Source: Rhynchopus sp. YZ270_cl-10 (Eukaryota > Euglenozoa > Diplonemea > Diplonemida > Diplonemidae). From it: a stretch of 64,000 bases of DNA. Each line of letters begins with the position of its first letter. Within the stretch, counting starts at the first letter, position 1. The position numbers and the translations under genes are program-made. This document shows positions 32,262 to 41,960 of the stretch, one piece after another. The stretch spans positions 434,001 to 498,000 of the forward strand of contig OZ037833.1 of NCBI GenBank assembly GCA_964035575.1. Reading direction: 5' to 3'. The notes beneath the pieces were generated by a model, which saw nothing but the letters and a program-made list of their open reading frames with translations, searched no databases and was not told the origin of the DNA.

Positions 32262-33620
32262 CTGTGGAGGAAATGATGATAAATGGGGGGATATTTGAGT
32301 AATACCAGATAAATGGTTCCAAACCACTGTAATGTCATGACATGGCACGATGCGATGTTTAAGAGTAACGAAGTTCTTAAGGGGTTAGCATGACATATTG
32401 TCATTTTTATTAATTTATCGTGCATCCCCCAGATTCGGCAGGGGGTCAATTCCCCTAGAAACAACCCTGCATGGTGTCCATTCACCCGGCTGCATGAGCT
32501 GCCGCATATCAGGCTGATGTCTTTTTCGAGTGCAGCCATTGTCATGTACATTCCATATAGGATATCAGTGTAGAGATTCACGGTACAGAGTGTGCAGAGT
32601 GCAACACCTACCACACTTTGGTTTCATCTATTACTAGATCAGCAGTGTAGAGATGCAGTGCTATAATAGGAAGGGGAGGAAGAAGGGGTGGGGGGGACTA
32701 AAGGGAGGGGAGGGAATCTTGGGAAAAAAAATCGATGGGGGGAAGAGTTTAGAATGAGCTTCTTTCTTGATATGAAGGTGAAGGAAGTTTTTTTTTTTTT
32801 TTTGACTCGATTTTCATTTTTTTTTTGCATTTCAAATTGTTGTGTGTTTGTAGCTAGAAGAAAAAATGAATTGCGTTTTGTTTGAAAAGCGGGCACAAAA
32901 GCGGGTTTTTGGGAGAGAGTGGAAAAGCTAAAAAAAAAAACGACACATTGATGACTTCTCAAACCCCCTTTTTGTTTGTTCGATGCAAGGTTGTTGATGT
33001 GCCTCATATGCACCATTAAACTCGCTGTAAGAAAGAAAACTTAAGAAAAAGCGAGTGCTTTCTGCAAAAAGGAATGCATCACCTCAACAATATTTTTTGT
33101 TTTTTGACTTGAAGGACAGAGACATCACGCACCAAGCAAAAATAAAATAAAAATAAAACTTGAAATACAAAAGCCCTCTCGTGGCAGTGCACTGTAAAAC
33201 AAAAATGCAAAAGAAAGAAAAAATTACATATTGTCATACCCCCCGTACGTAACACATATCATCCAAGACAACACATTTTTTTTTTGGGAAACTTGGTTTT
33301 AGTATGGACACCCGAGGATGAGCTCCACAATCCAAGACATTCTTTTTTTTTGTGGTCAAAACTGGTTTTTGTTTTGTTTTGTTTTGTTGTTATTAATACA
33401 CCACCATCGCCATATCCTCTCCTTCGAAAAAAAAAAAAGGAGAAAAAAAAGGGGGGCACTTGAATTCCAAAGCCCATGACAGTGTACCCCAAATATTAGT
33501 CCCAGCCGCTGTGTGATTGGCTAAAACCATTTTAACCCCTTTTTTGCAAAAAAAAAAACCCCCTCCCAAAATACGTACAAAACTCATTGTTGATTCTTAT
33601 AAAAAAACGGAAAAAAAAAT
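32262..33620. other. Intergenic, A/T-rich, with two tails
   Basis: No supported gene. A weak family-1 tail lies near 33160-33200 and a family-2 tail at 33288-33338. The stretch 32400-32640 has balanced composition and one open minus-strand frame (MVGVALCTLCTVNLYTDILY) that runs into the phosphoesterase gene out of frame. I do not trust it as a gene. Confidence 0.5.
33288..33338 (-). repeat. Retroposed tail, family 2
   Basis: Minus strand: GTGGAGCTCATCCTCGGGTG, TCCATACTAAAACCAAG, TTTCCC and an A run. Nearly the same as 36628-36672. Confidence 0.6.
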
Positions 33621-36500
33621 TTATCCTGCACGAGTGGAGTACTTCATTTTCTCCGCCTTTTTGACGGCCTGGTCCTCTACGGGAAGCCCCTTTCTTCTGC
33701 GCACTTTGTTGATCAGCGTTTTGGGGATGTTTGTGATGAGCGCGACGTCGTTTTCATCGAGGTCTTCCAACTCTTCTTCGGTCTTTGGGACGAAGAAGGG
33801 GTCGTGGTCGATCCTTCCCCAATGACTGAAACAAAGCGTCGGATGAGCGTTTCCCGACGTCTTAATACGAAGATCATCTGCAAGACCAAACGACTCTGTT
33901 ACTGGGAGGTACGAAATCACCCTGAACGCCATGGTGCCTTCAATAGGAATGTTGTCGACAATTTCAGCACGCCGTTTCTTCAGAACATCGTACACCTTGC
34001 CGTGACAGCCGGTAGCTGCGACGATATCGCATTCATACATTGGTTCCACCAGACGTCTGCCCTCTGCCATGAAGGCCTGACGGCATCCCTGGTACACTGC
34101 GGACATTGCCTGCCCAGAGAGCGGTCCGTAACACCCATCCGATTCGTCGTCTTCGGTGATGGTAACCGCTTCGACAATAAACGCCACTCCAGTCATAGGT
34201 TCGTCGCAAAGAGGCCCTTTCTCCACCGCAAGCTGAAACCCTGCAATGACAGAATCGTTGATTTGCCTCATGGTTGCTGTCTTTGTATCCGCGCTTTCAA
34301 TTGGTGCAGGAGAATCTTCAAGTAATGCGGCCAAAGCAGTCCACACCGACGTCACCTTAAAATCTGCAACAGAGCACGCAAGAAGACAGCTCCCACACTG
34401 TTTTGGACCAAGAGACCAGATTCCGTAGTCTTTCCAGATTTGTGCGAACATTTCGTCTTCTGCGAAGACATCACGAAGGTTTCTTGCAGCTTCCATCAGC
34501 TCCTCACGCTCTGTTACAGAAGCAACGTTGTCGGCTGAGTATTGACACAGCGCCTTTAACGCTGTAGAATGGGTTTCCAACGCTGTTGCAATCTCTGTTG
34601 GAATGTCGTACGCTTTGACGGAAAAGCTGCATTGTTTGTTTGCGGTCTGTACTGTCGAAGGTTTGCTCTGTTCTGCTACAATCGTTTCTTTGAATGATAC
34701 GAGAGGCTCCGAGACTCGCATTTCAATCTGCGCATATCTGTCGTTCAAATCCCTGATACAACGGTCAGCGTGCACCTCACCTGCAGTCGAGATGACGTAT
34801 TCACCTTGCTCAGTGAGGATCACCTCCACCTGCGGGTCGGCTTTGTCGAGAAGCGCGAGACCGTTTTTGAGTTTGTCCAGATCTGCTGCGTTTGAAGGTT
34901 CAATCGACATCCGAATCACCGCAGCGGAAGGAAACACCATCTGAGAAAAACCACATGCTGCAGGAGACGATGCAAGCGTCGCGGACTTTAGTACATTACC
35001 CCCAAGCCCTCCGACGCCAAAAATGGTCCCAGCGACCACAGAATCAACCGGAGCCAGACCTTTTCCCATGAGGAGGAAGAGCTGCGAAACGGTGATTTCC
35101 TTAGCAGTAGAAGTGCCCCCTGCTTGATGCTTAGGGTCGAGCACCCAAAGCTTGTCGCCTCTTTTGATGGTGCCGCTGAAGATGCGGGCAACACCGACGA
35201 AAGCGGTTTTGTTTTCGATAACGTTTTCTGCATCGACTTCGACTTCGGAGGATTGCAGTGCAACGCCAGGAAGCTGGTCGGTGTCAAACATCTTCGCGAT
35301 GTACACCATCACCTCCCCTTCCGGGTCGCAGGAGAGCAGGGATTTTTCGTACTGTTCGCGCACCGATTTGGGTTGAATCGTTGGGAGGTCGGGGAGGAGA
35401 CGGGGTACTCGGTAACTCTGTGATTCCACCGGGGAAGGAAGCTGTGTTACGCACGCATCCATGACACATCGAGACAGAGGCAACCAAGCATTCATTAACG
35501 CAGCAACCCCGTCAGGACCGTCCTTTTTGCGTAGAATGTTCTCCTTGACCTGGAGCCCCAAAGCGACTGTCATTTTCATGAGTGCATCACCCCGCTCGGT
35601 GTTGTCTGCAATCGAAATCGTTGCGTACATTTTCCAAATCTGTTCAAGAATGAATTTTACACACATCGGCTGGGAGTCTGCCCTCGGGGGTTTCGCGGAG
35701 ATCTTTTTGCGTTTCGTGTCAAGGTACCATTCTCCCCACAGCGCTGTCGCCAACGATTTTTCCGACCAATTCAGTTTCGACGCATAAATCGACGCAAAGT
35801 TCTGCGGGGTGAACCCCCACCCATCAATCGAAGAGGCAAACACGACGTTCCCCTTTGCAGGCTCAAACCACTGCTCTGTGCCTTCCTCTTCCTCTTCGAG
35901 AAGATCGTTTTCGACACGGTGCGCACTAAGCTGCGACCCAGTGATCCTATCCGCTTCGACAAACTCAGCCATAATAACGTTCGCGTCTTGAATGATTTGC
36001 GACAACGCAAGATACGCTTCCGCAGGCTCCATCTTTTTCGTAGTAATCAACAAATCGATTTTGTTGATAACCAAACACGTCTTCACCTTCTCTTTGTAAG
36101 CCTGCTGCAGCACAGCGCGGGTCTGCGTTGCTACCCCATCTACCGCATCGACCAGAAGAAATCCTCCATCAGACAGCCGCACCGCAGTCGACACTTCACA
36201 CGAAAAATCCACGTGTCCCGGAGAATCAATGAGGTTCAGTGCGTACTCCTTCTGTTCGTGGACGTGAGCCAAAGCGATGGTGCTTGCTTTCATGGTGATC
36301 AGACGTTCCTGCTCGTCTTCTCGGCAGTCCATGAAGCGGACCTTCCCTGCTAGGGCATTGCTGATGAGGCCGTTGGAGGCGACGAGGACATCGGAAAGGG
36401 TTGTCTTGCCGTGGTCGACGTGAGCAAGCATGCAGAAGTTGCGCACCCGGTTGGGGTCCTTCTGGATGCGATGCAGCTTGAGGTTGCGTGCATCAGTCAT
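33621..36500 (-). CDS. EFL1: Elongation factor-like GTPase 1 (EFL1/Ria1), 959 aa
   Basis: A translational GTPase of the EF-2 superfamily. EFL1 works with SBDS to release eIF6 from late cytoplasmic 60S subunits. The G domain is complete: CMLAHVDHGKTTLSD (P-loop), the switch region DEQERLITMKAS, IDSPGHVDF and VINKIDLL. EFL1, not EF-2, is indicated by FMDCREDEQ near the G1 region and by the C-terminus LCFSHWGRIDHDPFFVPKTE with the final VRRRKGLPVEDQAV, both characteristic of EFL1. A moderately long insertion follows the G domain (LEEEEEGTEQWF). The ATG at 36500 gives MTDARNLKLHRIQKDP directly before the G domain. The 69 codons upstream are low-complexity leader. Single exon, no defects seen. Confidence 0.93.
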   Translation of the reverse strand: MTDARNLKLHRIQKDPNRVRNFCMLAHVDHGKTTLSDVLVASNGLISNALAGKVRFMDCREDEQERLITMKASTIALAHVHEQKEYALNLIDSPGHVDFSCEVSTAVRLSDGGFLLVDAVDGVATQTRAVLQQAYKEKVKTCLVINKIDLLITTKKMEPAEAYLALSQIIQDANVIMAEFVEADRITGSQLSAHRVENDLLEEEEEGTEQWFEPAKGNVVFASSIDGWGFTPQNFASIYASKLNWSEKSLATALWGEWYLDTKRKKISAKPPRADSQPMCVKFILEQIWKMYATISIADNTERGDALMKMTVALGLQVKENILRKKDGPDGVAALMNAWLPLSRCVMDACVTQLPSPVESQSYRVPRLLPDLPTIQPKSVREQYEKSLLSCDPEGEVMVYIAKMFDTDQLPGVALQSSEVEVDAENVIENKTAFVGVARIFSGTIKRGDKLWVLDPKHQAGGTSTAKEITVSQLFLLMGKGLAPVDSVVAGTIFGVGGLGGNVLKSATLASSPAACGFSQMVFPSAAVIRMSIEPSNAADLDKLKNGLALLDKADPQVEVILTEQGEYVISTAGEVHADRCIRDLNDRYAQIEMRVSEPLVSFKETIVAEQSKPSTVQTANKQCSFSVKAYDIPTEIATALETHSTALKALCQYSADNVASVTEREELMEAARNLRDVFAEDEMFAQIWKDYGIWSLGPKQCGSCLLACSVADFKVTSVWTALAALLEDSPAPIESADTKTATMRQINDSVIAGFQLAVEKGPLCDEPMTGVAFIVEAVTITEDDESDGCYGPLSGQAMSAVYQGCRQAFMAEGRRLVEPMYECDIVAATGCHGKVYDVLKKRRAEIVDNIPIEGTMAFRVISYLPVTESFGLADDLRIKTSGNAHPTLCFSHWGRIDHDPFFVPKTEEELEDLDENDVALITNIPKTLINKVRRRKGLPVEDQAVKKAEKMKYSTRAG

Positions 36501-36625
36501 TTTTGTAAAGGGGTGGGGGAGGAGGGGGTGATTCTGTTCTGTAGTGGCGGTTGTGGAGTTGGTGAGGTGGGGGGGTAAAACATAAAACAAAAACGGAGGC
36601 AGTCTTGGGTAGTATTTTCTTGTTT

Positions 36626-36672
36626 GTTGAAAACTTGGTATTAGTGTAGACACCCGAGGATGAACTCCACTG
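36626..36672 (-). repeat. Retroposed tail, family 2
   Basis: Minus strand: GTGGAGTTCATCCTCGGGTG, TCTACACTAATACCAAG, TTTTC. A good representative of the family. Confidence 0.6.
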
Positions 36673-37189
36673 TGCTTGTTTGTTTTTTTTGTGTGCATTA
36701 TTTGCAAACCACAGAGAGGGAACAGGGTGGTGATGGTGTGACCAGGGTCACGTCAACATGACCTTCCTCCACTTTGTCTTGTTATTTTTCCTTTTTTGCT
36801 TTTTTTTTTTGTGTGTTTTTGTGTTGGTTTGCTTTGTTTTTTTGCATCGACGATCATCCGATGGGTTTTGTATGGGGTTATGTACACCCAAATCTACCCT
36901 GACAAGCGTTGAGATACTTACAGACAGAATTTTTGATTTTTTTTTTTATACCCAGTTGCCCGGAAAGTTAGGAAAGAGAGTTTTTTTTTATTATACCCAC
37001 AAGCGTAGCTTAGAGGAGAAATAGTTCCTTCCGATACGGTCGCCAATCTCCCCTCAAACAGGGTAATTGAGCCATCAAACGAAAGGCGCCTTTTTTCTTA
37101 CTTACAAGTATACCTATCAGAGTTACTATTTTTTGGGTTGCTTTTTTGTATTTTTTTATAACTGCGACAGAAAATGTGTGTCGCTGTTT

Positions 37190-37247
37190 TGTTTTGAAAA
37201 ACTTGGTTGTTTTTATATCAGTGGACACACATCGCACTCCACTAATT
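37190..37247 (-). repeat. Retroposed tail, family 2
   Basis: Minus strand: GTGGAGTGCGATGTGTGTCC, ACTGATATAAAAACAACCAA, GTTTTTC. Confidence 0.5.
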
Positions 37248-37579
37248 TATTTTGTAAAATTTTGTAAAATCAAACAACCACCCGAAAAAATAAGTTCTGA
37301 AGGGAGACAAATGACAAAGGCACACTTCATGAGAGAGTGGAACATGTGAGACTTTATTTATTTTTTTGGAAACAATGTTTTTGAGACCATTTCTTTTGGG
37401 TCTGGTTGGTTTAGCTGCCATTCAAGACTTTCTTTACTATTTGTAAAAGGTTTCGATGACTGCCTTCATAGAGGCCCCCAAAAAATAAAATAAAAAAGGA
37501 ATTCTTGACGCAATGGCACCTCTGACGTACCCACTGTACGATGCCAGCCATCCGGGATGAAAGAAGAAGAGAAAAAAAG

Positions 37580-37622
37580 AGAAGTTGACAATGCAAACGT
37601 CTCTGGGACGCAGGCACGAAAA
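37580..37622 (-). repeat. LINE-type 3' tail, family 1b
   Basis: Minus strand: GTGCCTGCGTCCCAGAGACG, TTTGCATTGTCAACTTCTC, then T-rich. It is almost identical to the 3' end of the full-length LINE at 14750-14794, with stem changes that keep pairing. Confidence 0.65.
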
Positions 37623-38191
37623 AATAAAAAGATCGAGTCTTTGTCTGCGCTAAAAGCCGGGCGAAAATAGACAATTGCAACAGGCACGGTCATTTCCCAA
37701 AAAAAAAAGCGTTACGCATAAACGAGAACACTGTACATCGAACGAACCCCATGTTAGGTGTGCCAAAAAAAAAAAAAAAATCTTTTTCGCAAGACAAATT
37801 TGTGAACAAAAGACACAAAAGAGAAAAGAGAAAAGTTGGGGTACAATTTTATGCAACCCCAAAAATTGCAATAAAAAAATCATCCTTTTTTATCAACGCC
37901 AATATGGGCCATATATTTGTTGCTAACAAATAGCTCAAATTCTTTCATTTGTTTGGTCATATAAACAGACCACTTCACAGCTTCAGGCATATTCTTATTT
38001 GTTGCTGATGTGCACACAGACTAAACACTTTACATAAAATAACTTGGACTCCTCCTCCTCCTCTAGGCCTATTTTTTGTATTTTTTCTTGCACACACATT
38101 GGGGACCATATTCTCCATGAGAACCACCCCCCTTATCAACACACAAAACACCATCCCGCCTCTCTCCTCCTCCTCCTCCTCCTCCTTTTCA

Positions 38192-38752
38192 CTATTTCTC
38201 ATCCTTCGGGCAAAACGCGGTACACTTCATATCCATTAGGGACTGCAGGTCTGGATTTGTCGCACCTGCACCTGCCTCAGTGACCGGAGGAACAAAAGGG
38301 GGCAAATCCTGCATGCCACCAGGCTGCCCACCATCCACATTCGGGTACGTCGGATGCCAGCGCTGCAGCAGTGTAGTGTAATCACAGGGAAACTCATCCT
38401 TGCCTAACCTCTCATTTACCTCATTGTGCAGCCGGCAGGTCCATAGCGCAAAGTCCTCTCGGGAGGCCACCTGCGGTGGGTCCTTTTTAAGCTGCAGTCT
38501 CATATGGGTTGCGCAGTGTGTACAGGGGTACACATGGCTCCATGCGTTTATGAAGTCATACAGCCGCTTTTGTTGCATGGATGAGGGGCGTTCAGGGTAG
38601 GCTACTGCGGTGGTGTGCAGGATTGTCCAGCCTGCGTTGCCAATAGCATCTGGGTCGGGGGCGTCCTCAAGGTCGATGGTGGGAGGGGGGGGAGGTGATG
38701 TGATTGGTGGTGGTGGCGCGGTGTTGGCGGAGCTGCTCGAAGTGCCACCCAT
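38192..38752 (-). CDS. Erv1/ALR-type FAD sulfhydryl oxidase, 186 aa
   Basis: Makes disulfides by passing electrons from thiols through FAD to cytochrome c or O2; the mitochondrial intermembrane space is the usual site. The FAD-binding helical bundle is clear: GWTILHTTAVAYPERP (W42, H46), the redox pair YPCTHCA (C77, C80), WTCRLHNEVN (C106, H109, N110) and the structural partner C123. The protein lacks an N-terminal CxxC shuttle; its first 40 residues are Ser/Pro-rich. A distal pair, C177-x3-C181, lies at the C-terminus and could be the shuttle, as in plants and some protists that put it after the FAD domain. The start at MGGTSSSS is preceded by a long pyrimidine-rich leader. Gly2 with Ser6 also fits N-myristoylation, which would be odd for a mitochondrial protein. 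Confidence 0.9.
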   Translation of the reverse strand: MGGTSSSSANTAPPPPITSPPPPPTIDLEDAPDPDAIGNAGWTILHTTAVAYPERPSSMQQKRLYDFINAWSHVYPCTHCATHMRLQLKKDPPQVASREDFALWTCRLHNEVNERLGKDEFPCDYTTLLQRWHPTYPNVDGGQPGGMQDLPPFVPPVTEAGAGATNPDLQSLMDMKCTAFCPKDEK

Positions 38753-38848
38753 TGTGTTGTGGATTGGAGGGGAGGGGGGAGGGGGTTTGCCCTGGAGGAG
38801 GGAATAGGGGTGGCATAGGAGGTGGGGGGTATAATATGTAACACAACT

Positions 38849-38989
38849 CTGGTGTGGCTGACGACCTCCAAAATAGCAGAAAAAAGAGCACAAAAATAAT
38901 ACCTCCCTTCAGCACCGAAAAATCCAGATGACCAGAATAGCAGAAAAATAGCAGAAAGTAGCACTCCCCTTTCAGCCGCACCAAACATT
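38849..38989. repeat. Dispersed repeat R3, copy B
   Basis: TGGTGTGGCTGACGACC, then AATAGCAGAAA units twice, resembling 12920-12992. It lies between the Erv1 start and the 0.71-kb direct repeat. Confidence 0.6.
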
Positions 38990-39702
38990 GGCACAAACCA
39001 TCACAATACACTGAGTAGTGATTAGTGCCAGTTCAACAGCAACGATATGAACAAGCCTTTGAAGATATGAGTCACATGGAGAGGGCATGGAAAAGAAGAG
39101 TCCTGTTCTGTTTCTTTGTTGTGAACAATATAAGAAAAACAGCATAAATATACTGCAGCAATATCATACAATGCAGCGAGGCACAGAGCACGCCTGAAAA
39201 ATGGCTTGGCTGAAAAATGCGTCTGAGGCGTGGCTGAGGCATACAAGTATTCCCGAGTACGCCTCAGCCACGCCTGGGCATTATTCATCCGTCCATAGCC
39301 AGGCCGACTTAGCCTCGTTGCATATGATGGGAAATGGAAGAAAGAACTAAAATGATGAGGTTTTCTGTTGTTCTAAAGCAGTGCAATAATTACGGTCATC
39401 CACGAAACAGGTTGCCAAGGTATCAAAGGTGAAAAAGCATGAGTGGCTACTTGCCATGCACAGCACACCACACAGTGGTATGTGCCTTCAGCCTGTTTCA
39501 TTACTGAGACACCACAAGGCAACGGCGTGTCAACCATGCAACATGAAACACACTGCCACAACAAAACTATAAACAACGAACAAACAAATCCTTTCAAGAC
39601 GAGTGCTCCGCGCACACATCTTTAAAGTGGAGGTGGACAGGTGACAACAAATTAAAAAAGAAAAAAAAACACTGACGACGGCCGGGAACGTATCCCGAAC
39701 TG
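38990..39702. repeat. Direct repeat D, copy 1 (713 bp)
   Basis: Almost identical to 40900-41614, in the same orientation, with an offset of 1,912 bases over nearly its full length. It starts at GGCACAAACCATCACAATAC and ends at GGGAACGTATCCCGAACTG. The last 35 bases resemble the LINE 3' hairpin (CACTGAC...GATGTG flanks). Differences are clustered in the first 40 bases. No credible coding capacity. Confidence 0.9.
39226..39275. repeat. 15-bp perfect inverted repeat in direct repeat D
   Basis: AGGCGTGGCTGAGGC at 39226-39240 and its exact reverse complement at 39261-39275, with a 20-base loop. The second copy is at 41138-41152 / 41173-41187. Confidence 0.9.
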
Positions 39703-40114
39703 ATGTGTCGTACAGGTCGAAAAGATTGAGAAAAGAATATTGAAAAAGATGAACCTAAGCCTCGCTTAGAACACCTTCATACAATCGTTAAGAAAGGCTC
39801 TATTGTGTGCGACGGTGCATTAGCAGGCAAGATGCGAAGATACAAATGAACGTTCAACCCCAACTCTTCCTGACCTGTTGTGAGGTGTATCTCTTTCCTC
39901 TCAACAGCAGGAAGTAAGGGGAGACGGACGTATCTGCCGTATGAGGGGTGTGAGGCGATCACGCGAAATTGGAACGAAAAAAGAGAAGTTGAAAAGTGCA
40001 AACAGGAAAATAACATAATCATGGACAAGCGCTTGAACAGACCATGGGGGAGAAAACAGTTTCACAACTTGGGAAGGTGTGGGGCAATGTGCAAGCAGTC
40101 TGCGTTGCACGTAT
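39703..40114. other. Intergenic with family-1 tail
   Basis: A family-1 tail (AAGATGAACCTAAGCCTCGC, TTAGAACACCTT on the plus strand) lies at 39744-39778 and a fragment of family 1b (GAAGTTGAAAAGTGCAAAC) at 39983-40003. No gene. Confidence 0.5.
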
Positions 40115-40816
40115 CTAGAACTGAGAAGGGTACGCCTTCACGGGCAGCATGTTGTTGCCCTGGACAACGTGTGCAGTAGGAGCCACAGCCTCCACATCAG
40201 CAGTGTTGTTTGCAGGGGCAGCATCAGTCCACCCAGTGAGGCAGAAGAGGAGGCAGTTCACGATACCAAGCCCAGCCGCAACAAAGATGAACGGAATCCC
40301 GTAGTTCAGGGAGCACTCAGAGAGGGAGTGGTCGTTGTCACTCGAATGGAGCAGCGAGTCGTCGTTGATGAGGTTCTTGTGCACTGCACCCAGCAGGATC
40401 GAGCCGCAGATCACCGCAAACAACGCTCCAAACAGGTGGATGAAGCCAGCAAACCTCCCCACAGACTGCGGCAGCATGCCCACACACGACGCAACGAAAA
40501 ACGTGATTGCAGACATAATGGCAAACGCCTGTGCCGCCTTAAAGAGTGTGCTCACCTCGTCCAGGTCCTTTGTCTTGATTTCCGTCCCTGAAATCCACTC
40601 ACCAAACAACATGAACGATTGCCTACCTCTGAACAGCCCTGTCGACGGCATGGGAAGCTCAGTCACCGCAGGCAGCGTCGGGTTCAAGACAATGGGATGG
40701 TCAAGGGACACAAAGCAAGCCTTCGTCACACTGTTCTCCGCGACAGCAGTTGCAATGATCAAGCATATCGCAATAGTGCTGCACACCAACATCACGACGC
40801 GTGCAGTGGTGCACAT
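40115..40816 (-). CDS. Amastin-like four-helix membrane protein, 233 aa
   Basis: Four hydrophobic segments: about residues 7-27 (VVMLVCSTIAICLIIATAVA), 95-115 (AFAIMSAITFFVASCVGML), 125-147 (FIHLFGALFAVICGSILLGA) and 180-202 (IPFIFVAAGLGIVNCLLFCL). Between helices 1 and 2 an extracellular loop ends in SFMLFGEW, followed by TLFKAAQAFAIMS. Helix 4 is preceded by CSLNYG. This order is like kinetoplastid amastins, where a loop box around L-F/W-G precedes helix 2 and Y-G-x-G-F precedes helix 4. The two amastin signature cysteines are not present here, so I call it amastin-like only. The function of amastins is unclear; they are surface proteins. The start at MCTTARVV follows an ACAAAACACA-rich leader. 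The gene sits between the two copies of repeat D. Confidence 0.6.
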   Translation of the reverse strand: MCTTARVVMLVCSTIAICLIIATAVAENSVTKACFVSLDHPIVLNPTLPAVTELPMPSTGLFRGRQSFMLFGEWISGTEIKTKDLDEVSTLFKAAQAFAIMSAITFFVASCVGMLPQSVGRFAGFIHLFGALFAVICGSILLGAVHKNLINDDSLLHSSDNDHSLSECSLNYGIPFIFVAAGLGIVNCLLFCLTGWTDAAPANNTADVEAVAPTAHVVQGNNMLPVKAYPSQF

Positions 40817-40899
40817 TGTTTTGTGTTTTGTGTTTTGTTTCGTAGAGTTACTGAGTCGTGGTGTGGGTAGGGTGGGTGGGTGGGTGGGTGGGTGGTATG

Positions 40900-41614
40900 G
40901 GCACAAACCATCACAATACACACTCAGTAATGATTGGCGTCAGTTCAACAGCAACGATATGAACAAGCCTTTGAAGATATGAGTCACGTGGAGAGGGCAT
41001 GGAAAAGAAGAGTCCTGTTCTGTTTCTTTGTTGTGAACAATATAAGAAAAACAGCATAAATATACTGCAGCAATATCATACAATGCAGCGAGGCACAGAG
41101 CACGCCTGAAAAATGGCTTGGCTGAAAAATGCGTCTGAGGCGTGGCTGAGGCATACAAGTATTCCCGAGTACGCCTCAGCCACGCCTGGGCATTATTCAT
41201 CCGTCCATAGCCAGGCCGACTTAGCCTCGTTGCATATGATGGGAAATGGAAGAAAGAACTAAAATGATGAGGTTTTCTGTTGTTCTAAAGCAGTGCAATA
41301 ATTACGGTCATCCACGAAACAGGTTGCCAAGGTATCAAAGGTGAAAAAGCATGAGTGGCTACTTGCCATGCACAGCACACCACACAGTGGTATGTGCCTT
41401 CAGCCTGTTTCATTACTGAGACACCACAAGGCAACGGCGTGTCAACCATGCAACATGAAACACACTGCCACAACAAAACTATAAACAACGAACAAACAAA
41501 TCCTTTCAAGACGAGTGCTCCGCGCACACATCTTTAAAGTGGAGGTGGACAGGTGACAACAAATTAAAAAAGAAAAAAAAACACTGACGACGGCCGGGAA
41601 CGTATCCCGAACTG
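40900..41614. repeat. Direct repeat D, copy 2 (715 bp)
   Basis: Near-identical to 38990-39702. It carries the same internal 15-bp inverted repeat. On its right side it abuts a truncated ubiquitin-like gene start. It forms the upstream region of the amastin-like gene, as copy 1 forms that of the Erv1 gene. Confidence 0.9.
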
Positions 41615-41722
41615 TGGCACGCCAAGCTCCGCAACAAGCTTCCCCTTCACCTGTGCAAGGGTGGCGCTCCCGTCCACTTCTATCACACAGCTTGCAGACT
41701 CGAAGTGTCCTGTGATGTCCAT
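41615..41722 (-). pseudogene. 5' fragment of a ubiquitin-like/LRR gene
   Basis: The minus-strand frame from the ATG at 41722 reads MDITGHFESASCVIEVDGSA and on to TLAQVKGKLVAELGVPQ, matching the start of the Ubl-LRR proteins at 58.8 and 62.5 kb (MDVTIQGYDETEHVIEVGED). Homology ends exactly where direct repeat D begins, so the gene was cut off after about 36 codons by the rearrangement that created the repeat. Confidence 0.6.
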
Positions 41723-41960
41723 GTTCAGGGGGTGTAACTCTGGGAAGGGTGTGTACAGGGCACTGGAAGAGGAAAATATGTCAGGAGCTCCGAAAGCATG
41801 AGGGGCAAGGCAAAGGTAGTGTTATGTATTACTCAAGGGGATGCGTTGTAAACGAAGGGACCTCTGAACCGGTGAGTCATCTCATAAGAGAAAAATATGC
41901 GTTACTTCGCTTCTCCCCAACAATGCCAGAGGAAGATTTCCAAGCAGGGGTTGTCAGGAC

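Larger units (their letters stand above)
36501..38191. other. Intergenic, A/T-rich, with three tails
   Basis: Contains family-2 tails at 36626-36672 and 37190-37247 and a family-1b tail at 37580-37622. The rest is T/A runs. No gene is supported. Confidence 0.65.

Noticed and set aside
32388-32614. Minus-strand frame MVGVALCTLCTVNLYTDILY upstream of the phosphoesterase
   Set aside because: It continues out of frame through the phosphoesterase gene and lacks any recognisable domain; a short separate gene cannot be shown.
38990-41614. Direct repeats considered as LTRs of a retroelement
   Set aside because: The internal 1.2 kb holds one membrane-protein gene and no polymerase, integrase or gag-like sequence; no primer-binding site or TG...CA ends are evident.
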